NCBI GenBank assembly: GCA_005406025.1 | Contig: BGZK01000762.1 | Coordinates: 62,001-126,000, forward strand | DNA: 64,000 nt | Source: Eumeta japonica | Lineage: Eukaryota; Arthropoda; Insecta; Lepidoptera; Psychidae | Direction of reading: 5' to 3' | Shown here: one piece after another, positions 23,894 to 37,291 of the stretch | How the letters are laid out: every line of letters starts with the position of its first letter | Numbering within the stretch: position 1 is the first letter of the stretch | Made by a program: the position numbers and the translations under genes | The notes under the pieces: generated by a model | Database searches by the model: none | The model's input: the letters and a program-made list of their open reading frames with translations, nothing else | What the model was told of the DNA's origin: nothing

Positions 23894-23947
23894 TTTATTG
23901 ATGTATTCGTTTTATTTAATATGCTCATAAGCATTACATGCAACATT
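23894..23947 (-). terminator. 3'UTR with two AATAAA signals, DnaJ gene
   Basis: Two AATAAA signals on the minus strand (23916-23911 and 23899-23894) lie only 32 and 49 nt behind the TAA of the DnaJ gene, suggesting a short 3'UTR form. Later signals may exist. Confidence 0.5.
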
Positions 23948-26900
23948 TTAACTAGTGGCGCACTGTACACGATTCATGCCCGGCTGGTCGTCGTCTTCCT
24001 CGTAGGCCTGGCCGTGTGCTCCGCGGCGCCGCCTATTCTCTTGATCCGGATCTAGATCCATGAGGGTACACTCTTCCGCCAATTCCGGAATTTCCACCTA
24101 TAAGTCATTACATATTTATTGGTGTTATGCAAATGGTTAGATAGCAAATCAAAATATAAATTGTCAATTTCTTTTTAAATGACTGCCCATAAAAAAGGAA
24201 TGTTTTGTTTTTAGGGCTCATGAAAGAACGAGAGTTTCATTATTCCACCATAAATTCTATAAGTCTGAATCATTTTGATGTATATGGTACTTTCACTAGA
24301 ATTCTTAAATTATGCCAGATTAAATTTTAATCAATTAATATGTATGCATCATATTGTTTCCACATTTCAATATTAAGCATAGAAGGGTTTCACCTGCTGA
24401 AAATACACAATTGTATTGCTTGTTGACTTGTTGAATTGTCTCATTACTGTTCACATGTCGACCAATTGAGTTACTTATCTCTAGAATGATTTGTGCAACA
24501 TTTAAACAAACATCTTACTCATCAAACTCAGCACAAATTCTATGATATAATCTAGTGTTCAGTTGCATTTGCTAATTGTCACCTACATTTGAAAATTTAA
24601 ACAGCTTAGCTGATAGAATATTTTTTATGTTCTAAATTTGTTAAGATATTGCTGTCAGCTTAAAAAAATAATTAAAAAATATGATTGAACAACACTAAAC
24701 ACAAACTGAAATCTAAAGATATATATTAAAAAACAAACTAAAAAAAGTTAAAAAACAAGTTGTGCGGGACAGGAATGATATACTGCATAAATTTTCTATT
24801 TGTATTCGATAATGAGCTATGAATTCTGAAAGAATAATTACTTCAATGGACAGTAGAATGCATACATATGTAATTAATTGGTATCTCCTTTCCCCTTTTG
24901 GATTCATGCTGCAGTGACTATGCAGTTGATCCTTTTTATTACTTTTTTTTTATTAGATTGTTATTTTTTAAATTACTCGGTACTTTTGGCGAGACATATT
25001 TTTTCAATAAGTATTTTCAATCAATTTTTATGGGCAGCTATGTTTTCTTTATTTTGTCTAATGTAAAACTTACGAATAATATTTATAACGGAAGGAAGAA
25101 AATGAAAATACATTACTTACTGAATATTACACATGTACAAAACAAACCACATAAGGCTTTAACTAACTAACTTAATATTAAGTTAGAACATTAATTTATT
25201 TAGAACCATTAAGAAAAAGAATATTGTATAATAAAATTATTTGTAAAATCTTACCATAGGTCTAGGTGGCAGACAATTTTCTAAAGCAGGAATGACTTCA
25301 GGTGGAATGCGGTTTGGGAAGTTAACTAAGAATTGTATTATAAGCTGTCCTTTTTCAAATGGATTCTTGTACATTGGCATACCTAAGAAAGAAATAGTAA
25401 AATGTATATTTACTCATAAATTGAATAGCAAATTATTTTGCTGAAAAAGGAAACACAAAGTATTTATAAATTGGCCATTAAATCAGTTGTATTCCAAAAT
25501 ATAATTTAGTGAATTAGCCATAAAAGAAATTTTTCACAGCTTGATGGAAAGTTTGTTCTCCATCCTTGATGTTGATTCTCAGCTGGTTCACACCAGGATG
25601 GAAAATTCACTCTCCATGAAAACATTCCCACGCATGTGACTATGTGTGAGCAGGAATTATATCCAGAAATAAATGCAAACTTTTCCTTAAGCCTGAAAAA
25701 ATGTAGCACTTTTCTCCTGTATATCAAAAACTTTTCAACTTGATGTGAAAAATTGTGTACTCACCATAGGAGGAAAGTATGTCGTCCAACACCCATAGTA
25801 TCATCTTTGTCACCTTGGGAGATAATACTACAGTTGGAAAGTCTTACTTTCCTTCCTAAGTGGGTAATATACTGTTAATGTTTTATATTAAAATAAAAGA
25901 GCACATAAATCTTAAATCTCTGAAAGTTCTTCAACAATTGCTTTTAAAAGCACAATGTTGCAGTAGAACACAAGCGTTTTCATATTTGTTTTCAATACAG
26001 CATTTGTTTCCAATTTTATCCAGGAACCACTGCACCAGTTCTAGAAATTCTTTCATGTGTAAAAAGCTAGAGTAACACATTACTCAGGGTTAATGAGATA
26101 TATAATATAATATCAATAAAAGCTTATAAGCTATATTTTATTTTGATATTGGCACTTGTCCAGTATCATCTAAATCGAAACAGAGACCGATAGCGACATT
26201 AAAACTAAAAGCAGGATGGGAACAGAACAGTCAGGACCAGAACTAAAATTGAGAACATATAAAAGCGAGAGGATGAAAATCAAAATTGAGTGTCACAATC
26301 AGGAGCATGACTGGAACCGGAATCAGACAAATTGAGGTTGAAATTGAGATTGGGATTGACAAGATCTTTAATGTAAAAAATTGATCTACCACATGGGTGC
26401 AGCAGCAATCAGAAAGTTAATATAGGTGTTAAAGAAGTAGCTACGACAGCTAAACTTTATATTCAAGAGTTGATATGCCATGCTCATGTTAAATTAATAC
26501 TATTTAATATTTACTATGATGTATGCAGGTGTGGATTTATAAAATATTTATTCTTCTAAAATTGTTATCCACAAAGCATATAAACAAGTTCTTGTTAATA
26601 CATGGTTGAGACAGTTATTTGATAATCAAAGTGGTGGTTTGCAGATTGATCAACTTTATGTTTTAGTGATATCTACATGAATATCTGATCATTTTTTTGA
26701 AACCATGACACACTTTGGCATGATAGTCAAAATTGATATTTTGGCTGTGATTATTTGATCACATAAATTAAATTCCCATTATTGTCTTTAAAGCCAGCAC
26801 AGATATTTACTGAATGTTAATATCTGCATTATCATGAATCAAAGATCTCTTGTTTTAAGAATGAAACTATCGTTTGACAACATCTATGCCACTACTATTT

Positions 26901-29900
26901 TTTGAAAAGCAATATCCTCAAACTATTAATAGCAACTCCAGTGTATCTAGTATCTGACAACATCTACAGATACTGATAAGGGAACTGCCAATGTTCTATA
27001 AAAATGTGACTATTACAAATACTATCAGTAAATTAGGCATGAATTAAAATAATTATGTAGCAAAGTACTCAACAGTTGCTATTCATGATTTTTAAATATG
27101 AATATTTTAAAAACTATAACGTATTAATGTTTTTTAACTTCTAGATGTAGTGTGAAACAATTTGTTATTGTAAATACAGCCACATATTAGCCATGAGACA
27201 GCCGTGAAAGGCTAACATTTGGCAATGACTGTCATTTGTTAAACTTGCAACAGCAAATATGTGATATTGGTAACACATTGTAGTGCTATGTATGCATCAT
27301 GAATACTTAATACTTGTACTTGCTGATGTCAACAATGAAACAAATTGTTGATTTAATTTCATTATTTGAATAAATATGTTAATAGTAATTTCAGAACCAT
27401 TAGTAATAAAATAAGAATAAGTCGCTTGAAAATTAAAGAAACTGCTGATTATTAAGTTTTATTTTCACAAATATTTTTATATGAAATACGAAATAATCAA
27501 TAAAATTATAAAAATTGATATTTTGGTAATTGATTACTAATCGAATGGATATTAACATATGCAATAACTAGCAGATATCCTTTTTGAAATTCAACAACTT
27601 CAAAATTATATTTAATAGACCCATCATGTTTGTCTTTCACAAAAGTATTAATGGTTTGTTCAATAATTATAATATATTCTATCTTCTGATTTATTCACAA
27701 ACTAAATTAAAAGAAATTTAATAGCAAAATATGTTCCTTTTTTTCTAGAGCAGTTTAGCCAAACTTTTTACACAAATGCAAAATACATTTAAAAATACAT
27801 ACTCAAACAAAAACACAGAATATCTTCAAGTAACTTACTTAGAAAGAAGTACACAATATTGATTTATAATCAAAGTCCCTCATTTGTATTTTGTAGACAC
27901 GTTTGCTCGAAATAATTAATGCACATTGGTAAAGCAACAGGTATGCAAACATCATAGCATATGAAGATTTGTGGTCTGTATCTACACTTCTTGAAAATAG
28001 ATGTGAGTTCTCATTTTTTTTATATTATCACTTCATTATTTTGATGATTATTAATTTCATATCAATATCATTTAATAATGATTTGAAATAAATGAAAGTT
28101 TATTGTTTTCTTGTTTCACAAAGTCAATGAATGATGTTGTTCACCTGTATGATCTTGTTAATGACATACTAATATTTTCAAGTTTTCTGAATTTGATAAT
28201 AGTAGAGAGCGTTAGGTCAGCACATAAATTCAATACTTGATTTTTTTTACACATCAAACTTAAACCACATCACTATAATGAAACATATTAATACTTTTGA
28301 ATCAGCTTTGGTAAAATGAATAATTTGTAACTTTACTGTTTTGTTTTAGTGTCAATGAAAAAATTAACACACAAAAAATTTATGTAATATCATCGTTAAG
28401 AATAACCCGACAGGTTCTGAAAGTAAGTCTGAATTTCAAGTTATACCTTCAACTTAAGAACTTCAGATTAGCAAAATAGATTTCAACATTGAAAATGTAT
28501 TGAAATTTGGAAAGTATGAAAACTTTATACATTTGTGCCAATTTCAATTTCACATACTGGACATTGATTGGTTCTTCTTGAAAATACTGTATATTATCCT
28601 AGGAATAAATAATAATAATAATGTTTTTATATAATAAAGCCAACTAGACTACCCTAAAATTGAAAAAAAAAGTAAACAAAAATAATCTATTATATAATGG
28701 CAAACAAAACCAACCTTCATTCAAAACACTCTTGACCTCTGCATGTTTAGTGACTTCACCGGGCATCACAGTTATCACAATATCTCTATCATCTAGGGTT
28801 CTTATCACTTTCTGAAAACCACATAGGGCCTCAACTAACTCAATAGTCAGGCGGATGACCAAGTCATTACCAGAACGCTTAAACACCTGGAAATATAAAA
28901 AAAATTATTTCATTTCTTATATATGCAAATAAATTAAATAAATCTATATCTTCAACATATTTGATTCTATTTCTGTTTTAGTTATTGTAAACAACATAGT
29001 TGATTCTAGTCAATATAGAAAATGGTTACCTAAAACTTGAATTGTTCTAATAAAAAGTTAAAAAAGGAGGTTTTGTGGTTTGATAGGAACATACAATGAT
29101 TTATATGATTAATGTATTTATCATCTGTATATTATAGGTATTTTATAACTACTATAAATTATGACACCAATTGTTTGGCTTTGCTATGTATTATTGATAT
29201 TCATGATTGATATAAGTGTATGATTTAAATCATCAATTGTACTAGTACTATGTATAGGTGTCTCACACTCTACAATTTTATATTAAAATAAATAAAATAT
29301 AGTACTATTTTTTTATCAAATCAATAAGATATTTCGATGTTATTAAAACTTATTGCTTCGGTCAAACTAAGTAATTTCTATCAAATCGTTCCATATTATA
29401 TCTTAAAATATCATATATTAATGCAGTCATATAAACTGTCGCTACATCAAATAGCCTCTCAGCGCAATGTTACTTTTGTTATTATTATTATAATTCTGTC
29501 ACTGTCAAACTTTTCTATTACTACAATAATAATTTCATGATCATTAAAAGATTAATACAAATAAAAACATTTTGCATACAAAACACATGAAGTAATTGGT
29601 GTGAAAAAAGGTTACAATATTGTACATTTAATTCAAAATTGAACTCTTAACAATAAATTCATCCTAACGTTAGATGGGATAAAAATCATTTTGTAATAGT
29701 ACCTATAATTTATATTTATATTGCAAACTTACATCATGCTCTTTTTCCTGCAAAATTATAATCAAGTCCCCGGGCTCGAGATCAGGTTCTTGATCACCTT
29801 CACCACTAAATACTATCTTTTGACCATCCATCATACCTTTGTCTACATGTACTTCAAGTATCTTACGATCTCTCACTACTTTTTTACCCTGAAATAACAA

Positions 29901-32900
29901 TATAAATGTGATATTATAATTATTTATAGTGGCATAGCAAATATGATATTCAATAATTTTAGGAATTATTGCTAAGATAATTTTTATTAAAAGATTAACA
30001 ATAAACTTACCTGACACACTTTGCATCTATCTTTTGGATCTATTATTTCTCTTTGACCACGGCATTCACCACACACGGTCTGTATCTGTTGGATCATACC
30101 AGGAGCTAACTGCTGAATCTGTACCTGCATACCTGAACCTCGGCACACTGGGCAAATTTGGACAGAACCCTGAAATGATTGTTACAAATTAATTACGTAA
30201 TAAAATTTAGCACAAAATGTTTTTGTAGCTATAAATTACACACTTTTTTTTCATAATTTGACAACTAAATATATATATATATATATTTTTATCAAAAAAT
30301 TTATTGTTTCATAAAACTTTTTTCTACTGAATTTAAAATTAAGCAATAGCAATCAGTATACATATTACTGCTGTTATACAAGGGTGTGAATTGAGATTAT
30401 TATTTAAATACATATTTTAAAATACCCACTTGGCTAAAAAACATTCAATATTACCTGAGGCATAGTGCCTTTCGATCTACTTTATTTCTTTATCAATATT
30501 TTTCAGTATCTTATACACTGACAATTCTACAAACTTGACTATGTTCATTTGTTAAATGTTTATACATATCAAGATAATGAAACAGAATTAATACCTTTTT
30601 GCCACCACGCCCTTCACATTTGTTGCATATAACATTTTTTTGGAGTTTCAATTTCCTAACTGAGCCACGATATAGCTCTTCAAGTGTCACAGACAGTTGA
30701 TGCATCACATCCTTGGCCCGTTTGCGTTCACGGCCTCGTCCACGTCCGCCCATGCCAAAGAACATGTCAAAGATGTCCATGGGCGAAGAGAAGCCCCCTC
30801 CTCCTAGACCACCTTCTTTAAGTGCCTGCTCTCCACCTAAACCATATAAATTAATTAAATTGTTTATAATCTTATCAGCAAATTATAAGCAATTTAACAC
30901 AAATTTGTTCAAATAAAATGTATGATTCTATAGTTTATTATGCTATTGAGTCCATTTATATAAAATAAATATAGCTTAGTGGCTATCCTGCCAGCTTGAG
31001 AGCAAAAATGCAGGTTCAAAGACAGGCCTACATCAGTGAACATTTATCTAACAGATGTGTTTACTGAAAATATCAATTATAGTTTCCAAAAAATTAAGGG
31101 GAAAAAATGTTGAAAAAAAAATATTAAAAACCTTGTATGCAGTTCTTAACAACCATCCAGTCAGTATGATAAAAATTCAATTTTAAATTGAGAGAAATTA
31201 AATTTCCTTCAAAGTGTAGTATAACAAACTGTACCTAATGAATATAATAAATCAATATGTTTCATACCGAATTATTTGGTCTTTTACAAAAGAAGTCTTT
31301 GTACAAAGTGCAATAAGGTAAACCTTATCATAGAACAATTTTTAATATTGTGTGTAGCGAAAAGCAAATGAAATATCAACGAATAATACAAAAACGTGAT
31401 TAATATTTCATTGTTATAATAACTGTTATATTTCAAATTTATAATAACATGGAACATAAATTTTAAAATTTTATAACACAAAACTTATTTATATAAATAC
31501 AATAGAACATAAGTTTATGAACAGTCAATATAATAACTCTAAAATTAAAATAGTTAATAGTATCATGTAAAATAATATTAAAGTTGTTATTAAGCGTTAT
31601 AAATGTTTATCACTATCACTGCTTTGGCATTGTCATCATGATATATGATCTTTATACGATGATGACATTTGACAATAAATGTTTAAATATCTAACATTAT
31701 TGATGTTAACTGCCATTTTTAAGATTTCCAGCATACATCAGTTTTTTGTCAACCCACTGATACTGTTAAGCCTTATTTTTTATAATATGTTAGGGCCTTG
31801 AGATTTTCATACTAACCCAGTGTTGATTGAAGGCTGAGAATAACTATTGTCACCAATACAATAACAACATTCAGTACCAATAGTTTAACTTGCTCTTCAA
31901 AGCATAGAGTAAGAATGACATTCATTTGACTAAGTCAAAAACTTATGGTAGATTCTTCCATGATTAAAATTCAAACCTATTTTTTTTGGTTTAAATGCAA
32001 CATTTTTGACCACCCCACTGCAACTGCTCCCCACACTCCCAGTTTTTTCTGGTTTGAATGCAAAGTTTTCGACCACTCTACTTCCACTGCACTCTTCTTG
32101 ACTATCATCAAACCCAGTTCTTTTTGGTTTGATGATAGTCTAGTCAATTCTTACTCATGTTAAATCTCTTTATGAATATATGCATCATATAATTTAAAAT
32201 CAATCAGGATCACAATCGAGCACAGGATAGTGATCAGGATCATGATTGATAGCGTAATAAATATACAAAATGAAGGAATTCATTTTATATCTACATGGGT
32301 GGAGCTGCAGGTAACAGCTAGTTATAAATAAATTTACTGACTCATTATCTTATACATGAATATATTAAAATATGATTCGTAGAGTTGTTTTTCCACACAT
32401 TGTACAATATAAATCACTATAAACATTATAGAAGTTAATTTATTATTTTTGTGTCTTGTAACCTAGATAAAGATCACTAAAATAAATTAAAGACTGAAGC
32501 CGTAATTGGCACAAAATAACAAAAGACAGCAATGACAATTTTTGAATAAATGAAGGATTTTAATTAGCCCATGCAGTTGCAATGATATATGAATAACCTG
32601 TCATAATTATATTATTTTCAGTTTTTCAGAATATGTATTATAAGAATTAATGTGATTGATCATGTTGTTATTTTTATATATTCTAAAAAAAACTGAAAAT
32701 GATCAATCACACAATTCAAGAAATTAATTTTCAGACATTTTACAGTATTTAAAATGTAAAAAAAAAGGTTGTGGGAAGATTTGAAAACACATGCAAATAA
32801 CCTGTTCCATTAAAATGAAAATACTTTTTTAAAGGTAAAGCCTTCCACAACAGTATTACAATTATTGAAATGCATATAGCAAAATAGTACTTATTACAAA

Positions 32901-33106
32901 AACTAACCTTGGTCATAGATTCTTCTTTTCTCAGGATTTGAAAGCACCTCATAAGCTTGTGAAATTTGTTTAAATCGTTCACCTTCATTGGGATTTTTGT
33001 CTGGGTGATATTTGAGAGCTAATTTTCTATATGCTTTTTTCAATTCATCTAATGTCGCACTTGGTTTTACTTCCAATATGTCATAATATGTAGTTTCCTT
33101 CACCAT
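23948..33106 (-). CDS. Droj2: Type A DnaJ/Hsp40 co-chaperone, DNAJA1-like
   Basis: Co-chaperone that delivers clients to Hsp70 and stimulates its ATPase, cytosolic/ER-face (family). Seven coding exons: 33106-32908, 30836-30595, 30169-30011, 29888-29733, 28886-28715, 25382-25255, 24097-23948. All have GT..AG borders and matching phases, giving 401 residues (human DNAJA1 397). Domains in order: J domain at residues 1-66 with YHPDKNP carrying HPD; G/F-rich linker ([19 protein letters not shown]); zinc-binding region with four CxxC units ([32 protein letters not shown]); C-terminal peptide-binding domains ([49 protein letters not shown]); C-terminal CATS, a CaaX box for prenylation, compare CQTS in human. 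The ATG at 33106 has a 5'UTR splice acceptor 7 bases before it. Introns of 0.1-3.3 kb hold AT-rich DNA and two array copies. Confidence 0.96.
26135..26420. repeat. Hexamer-phased purine-rich array, copy 2
   Basis: In intron 5 of the DnaJ gene. Purine-rich six-base phasing (GACCGA, AAGCAG, GGACCA, AATTGA and similar), ending in CTACCACATGGGTGCAGCAG, a decayed form of the GCGGGCGAAGC end of copy 1. Confidence 0.5.
31940..32140. repeat. Imperfect 60-bp duplications and hairpin in DnaJ intron 1
   Basis: Two similar units (TTTTGGTTTAAATGCAACAT at about 31984; TTTCTGGTTTGAATGCAAAG at about 32047), each followed by GACCAC.C.ACT.C.ACTGC. The stretch closes with a perfect hairpin, arms 32100-32114 and 32126-32140 (GACTATCATCAAACC), loop 11 nt. 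No known element assigned. Confidence 0.6.
32196..32325. repeat. Hexamer-phased array, truncated copy 3
   Basis: Short purine-rich stretch sharing TGATCAGGATCAT, AGC.TAAT and ATATACA with the right end of copy 1, then TGGGTGGAGCTGCAGGTAAC and AGCTAGT, a decayed form of the CGGGCGAAGCCGCGGGTAAC end common in moth repeats. Confidence 0.5.
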
Positions 33107-33778
33107 TTTTAATCTAAAAATAATAAAATATTTTTACAGCGAAGTCTAGTTTGACATTTATAGAATATTTGGAGATTGGTCTTTCTGATTTTTATTGCCA
33201 CACTGCAAAGGCATATCTTTCTGAAATCTTTCTTTTAAAATCTTAAACCCATATTGGTTCAAGCTGTACTACTCAGAGGCTGCTGACAATTAATAATCAC
33301 CAATATTATGAGAAATTTCGGGATCAATGACTTGCATATACTTTTCAAGATATGGAGTTAATGCTTTAAGTTATCAACCCATTGACTATAATTCAACAGT
33401 AGTCAGGCTATCTGTGATTGATTTGAAAGCTACGCGCTGACCTTTCGGCCAAAATCGCCTAATTATATTGGTTATGGATAACAAAATTGGTTAGATTTCA
33501 AATCAATGACGTACATTAACAAATCTAAAACTCCAGAGGCATTATCTGCTTTAACCAAAAGTTGTAAAAGAAATATCGCGAAACTGCATTCAAATTTAAT
33601 AATTTTATCTAATCACCACGTTGCGTTTTGAAAGCCTTCTTAATAAAAAATGGAATGCGGAAGTACAAGAATTTATTAGTTTTACGGTGTAATTCATGTA
33701 TAAAAGTCTAAGATCAAAACCGTTCATAAATATTATGAACGGTTTAGATATTAACATTACAATTAATTAAAACTTACA
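33107..33778 (-). other. 5'UTR intron of the DnaJ gene
   Basis: Acceptor TTATTTTTAG at 33114 gives a 7-nt untranslated lead into the coding exon. A good donor, AAT|GTAAGTTTT, lies at 33777, implying an intron of 664 nt (33777-33114) behind a noncoding exon ending at 33778. Inside is a 29-bp palindrome at 33717-33745 (arms AAACCGTTCATAA, 3-base centre). Not proven by transcripts. Confidence 0.55.
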
Positions 33779-33870
33779 TTTCAAAGGAGGCGCTAAAACA
33801 AAGTTCTCCTAAATTTCTCACTTACAACAATATGGAATATTTTACGCCACACTTCCTCCTCGCTTCCGCT
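33779..33870 (-). other. Inferred noncoding exon 1 and start region, DnaJ gene
   Basis: On the minus strand this stretch runs from the GAGCGGAAGCGAGGAGGAAG block to the donor at 33777. A TATA-like TTCTATACTATC at about 33875 could position the start some 30 bases downstream. Exact start unknown. Confidence 0.4.
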
Positions 33871-33928
33871 CGTCAGATAGTATAGAAAACCGACAAATCG
33901 TCACAGGGCCGTCCTATTACTACGTAAA

Positions 33929-33956
33929 TTCCAGAAAATTCTGAATTATTCTGTTC
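33929..33956 (-). promoter_or_regulatory. Heat-shock element of the DnaJ gene
   Basis: Pentamer-phased HSF site: TTC at 33929, GAA at 33934, TTC at 33939, a degenerate unit at 33944, TTC at 33949 and a further TTC at 33954. Three perfectly alternating units (TTCCAGAAAATTC) satisfy the HSF trimer consensus. It lies about 60-90 bp upstream of the inferred start, a typical distance for heat-shock promoters. Confidence 0.7.
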
Positions 33957-33989
33957 TAGCGTTCTACATCAAAGTTCGACGGTTCGATC

Positions 33990-36260
33990 CAACAAAAGTG
34001 TATAACCATAGCTACTCAAAAACACTATGATTCGTCAGAAGAATATTAACTAGTTCTTTCGCTCTTGTGGGTTTTTAATATGGACGGCAAAATGAGTAAG
34101 AAAATTATATACACTACGTGTGTCAATTTCTTGTGGTAGCATTATAGCAGTACCACCAATGGAATAAAAAAAAATGTTGAAACCATAGATAAGAGAATGT
34201 ATCTTCTCGATATTAGCGTCATCTACCATGCGCAAAGTAACCAATATTTATTATATCAAAACAAGGATACCTAGTGAACTTTAGATTTTGAGTATATTAG
34301 CCTTAAAAATAATATTTTGAACGTCAATTACATTTTACATTTTTATTAGGATTTATTTGACCAAATGTTTTAATGTATATCGGAAATCTAAAAAATATTT
34401 TTTTAATGTTAAAAATATTTAATTATTTTAACAATTAATTTTATATTTTGACGCCAAAAATGACAAAAACACACTTTTGTGCCTCGGGACGCCCGATAGA
34501 AGCAATGACTTAAACTAATCTAAGTTGAAGTATTTAATATTAAAGTTGTTCAACTTGAGAAAAGCTTAGGTTATAACTTAAATTTTATGTCTATTAATAT
34601 GATAATGTAGATTTTTATAATAATTATAAACACTACGTATATTTTAACATCAGTAAACATGACATATATATGTCTTTATTTTGAAAGTAAATTTAAAGAT
34701 TTAATGCTTTTTTGAATATATATTGTTAACAATATAATCGTTTTATATCATTAAACTTAACTTTCGTTAGGAGATTCTGTAATGTTTCGAGGATCATCTG
34801 CTTGTTTTATGATATATTTTTTAATCACTTTGAAAAATGGTGGTAGTTTTAAGTCATATGCTCATTGTCAACATTATATGTTTATAGCACACTAAACATT
34901 GAGAAAGGGAGAAGCGTCTGTCCGAAATGCGGCTAGCGCTGTGGGTTAGAGCGAGAGAGGAGGAGCTTGCCTACCGCTGCCATATGCGTGAGAGAACGTG
35001 AAGCCAGACAAACGCGCCGTAACGCATTATGTTACGAAGCGGTTTATTCTCCCATAAAAAGTTATCACTTTAAAAAAAGTTTGAATTGAATTTAACCTCA
35101 CGGCTAAAACTAATTAACTCAATTACTGGTACGATACACACATGATAGTATGTTTAATCCACATCAGTCTGGAAAGTTTCACATTGTTAAAAGAAAAGTA
35201 CTATATCTACAATACAACAATAACCCAGAGAAAATAAAAATTAAAGAGGTGTCCTCTCGTATGATGAAGTCGAACTACCTATTTATTATTCATAAAAATA
35301 ATGCACAGATATTTGTAAAATACAGTGCTATTTATGACGTATCTTCATAATGGCTTGTTTCATAAATTTGTTGATTATGAAACATATTTAATTTCATATA
35401 GACATCGATGTGTTGCCATTTATTAATTGAAAAGGAAACTGCGATCCTTTCTTGCGCGGTTTCTGAACATTAAATATCTTTCATTGATTAATAAAAGCAT
35501 AAGTTAACAAAATCTCTAATTATTTTTTCTGAATATTCTATTTGAATTTTAGAAAATACGATGTCAACATTACATACAATATAAACATCAATACATGATC
35601 TTTTAAATAGTATTTCTCAATTCCGTGTAAAATATCACTATCATGCATTTTGTTCTAGAAAAGATTATTGTAATAAAATGATCACTAGATGATGCTAGGC
35701 AGATATTATTTTTTAGAGATAATTTTTTCTTTAGAGAAGATGTTGAATTGTTATAAATATGATTTAGGCCGTTCATATAAATATAATTAACAATAGAATA
35801 ATATCGAAGCTTTGGGAAAAGTAAAACAAAAGATTCAAGAGCAATACGTATAGATTATGTACAGATTTGGTTAGATTTCGATTTAATTTGATTTAAAACT
35901 TACATAAAAGTCTTCTTGATCATATTCTTTGTTACTTTGAAAATGAACATAATGAGATAGATTGTAAATTAAGAAAAACAATATTTTTTATAACTAAATG
36001 AATTTCAACAAGTTTGATGAATTGGAAAATCAGTTTTGTAATTTTCTATGCTTTTGTAATTTTCTATGGAAAATTTAAAACTATTTTCCAAAAAACAGAT
36101 TTTTGTGTATTTGTCTTTGTATACAGTGTATTTCAAATTTATTCTTTAAAATATAGAGTTTTTATGTTTGGTTTCATTCATTGCGTTCACTACTCATAGG
36201 AAAAATGTGTTATTCAAAGAAAGTATAATTTTATTTATGAAATGAATTGCTTTTTTAATG
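33990..36260. other. Gene-free stretch upstream of the DnaJ gene
   Basis: AT-rich sequence with one GC-rich island at 34904-35050 (GGAGGAGCTTGCCTACCGCTG) that contains a short inverted pair CGTAAC/GTTACG at 35018-35036. It is probably a decayed repeat. A 17-bp near-tandem duplication (TTTTGTAATTTTCTATG) occurs at about 36035-36070. No gene recognised. Confidence 0.4.
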
Positions 36261-36263
36261 TAG

Positions 36264-36301
36264 TATATATACATGTGTATATGTATATATATATATATAC
36301 A
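36264..36301. repeat. TA-rich microsatellite
   Basis: Alternating TA run with ACATGTGTATATG inside, a small simple repeat. Confidence 0.7.
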
Positions 36302-36369
36302 TGCTATTATATGAATTATTGCGGTAAAACCGTTATGGCTAACTTAATTGTCTTTAAAATGAAATTGAA

Positions 36370-36610
36370 CCCGCTCAACCGGTGAGACACCACACTGTCA
36401 TAACATATAGATGGGAAGTAGTAATTTCAAAGTTGCGTCTCGTCCAGTGAGTGACAATTTCACTGGCGTACCCCCTCTACATTGGATATTCTGCCTATTC
36501 CTTCCCAAAAAATCGATAACGCACTGGACTGGACTCCTATAAAGTTGCAAGTATCCAAAAGTGGCGGTGATTATCTGCTCTCTGGTGGGATTATTTGCGT
36601 AACCTAATTA
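36370..36610. repeat. SINE-like or LINE-tail fragment, uncertain
   Basis: A moderately GC-rich patch (CACTGGCGTACCCCCTCTAC; AAGTGGCGGTGATTATCTGC; CTCTGGTGGG) that reminds me of the 3' part of moth SINE/LINE tails. No promoter boxes, poly(A) or flanking duplication found. Confidence 0.3.
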
Positions 36611-37291
36611 TTTATACACTCAAAATAACTAGCAAAATTGCTAACACACTAAATCCTTTTTTCTTTATGTTAATTGTATTTACGCCTATTTCTTAGGAGT
36701 GTAGAACTATTTCTTAGTCATCATGGACTTCCACATAATACAATCTGTGCATAGGTCCCTTGTTTAAGTGACATTTATTAATAGTATCCTATACAAACTC
36801 GTCGATTATGGGTGCTTGAAATTTGACCGTTATTTAATATTTTACCAATTTGGTTTGTAAAGGGTTTAAAAATTTTTAGGGCATCTTTTTTCCATCACGC
36901 AGATTTCCTTTATGCATTTTTTTTCGCCATTGTATTTTAATTCCTCTTTTCTAGACGGCCAAATCATGGCTTATTAAGAGTTCTGTATCTATTTTACAAA
37001 GTCAGTTAATAGATATTCTGCAGGGATTCCATTTCTATTATATTGATTCTATTTTATGATCCTGAAGAAAATTATAACAGACTTTGATTGGACTTTCATG
37101 ATGAATCTCCATCCCTTACCACTATTTATAACTGGTTTAAAGAGTTTAAACGTGGTCACACTAATCTGACTGACGATCAGCGTGAGGGACATCCTCCCTT
37201 GGCACCACAGAAAAGAATACTAGATACTGCCCATGAAAGAGACTGACAAAAGAGTGACCTACCAACAGATTCGGATAAGCATAGGCATCGT

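Noticed and set aside
25526..25760. Possible MITE in DnaJ intron 5 with ends AAATTTTTCACA
   Set aside because: The inverted similarity is short and interrupted, and no target duplication is visible.
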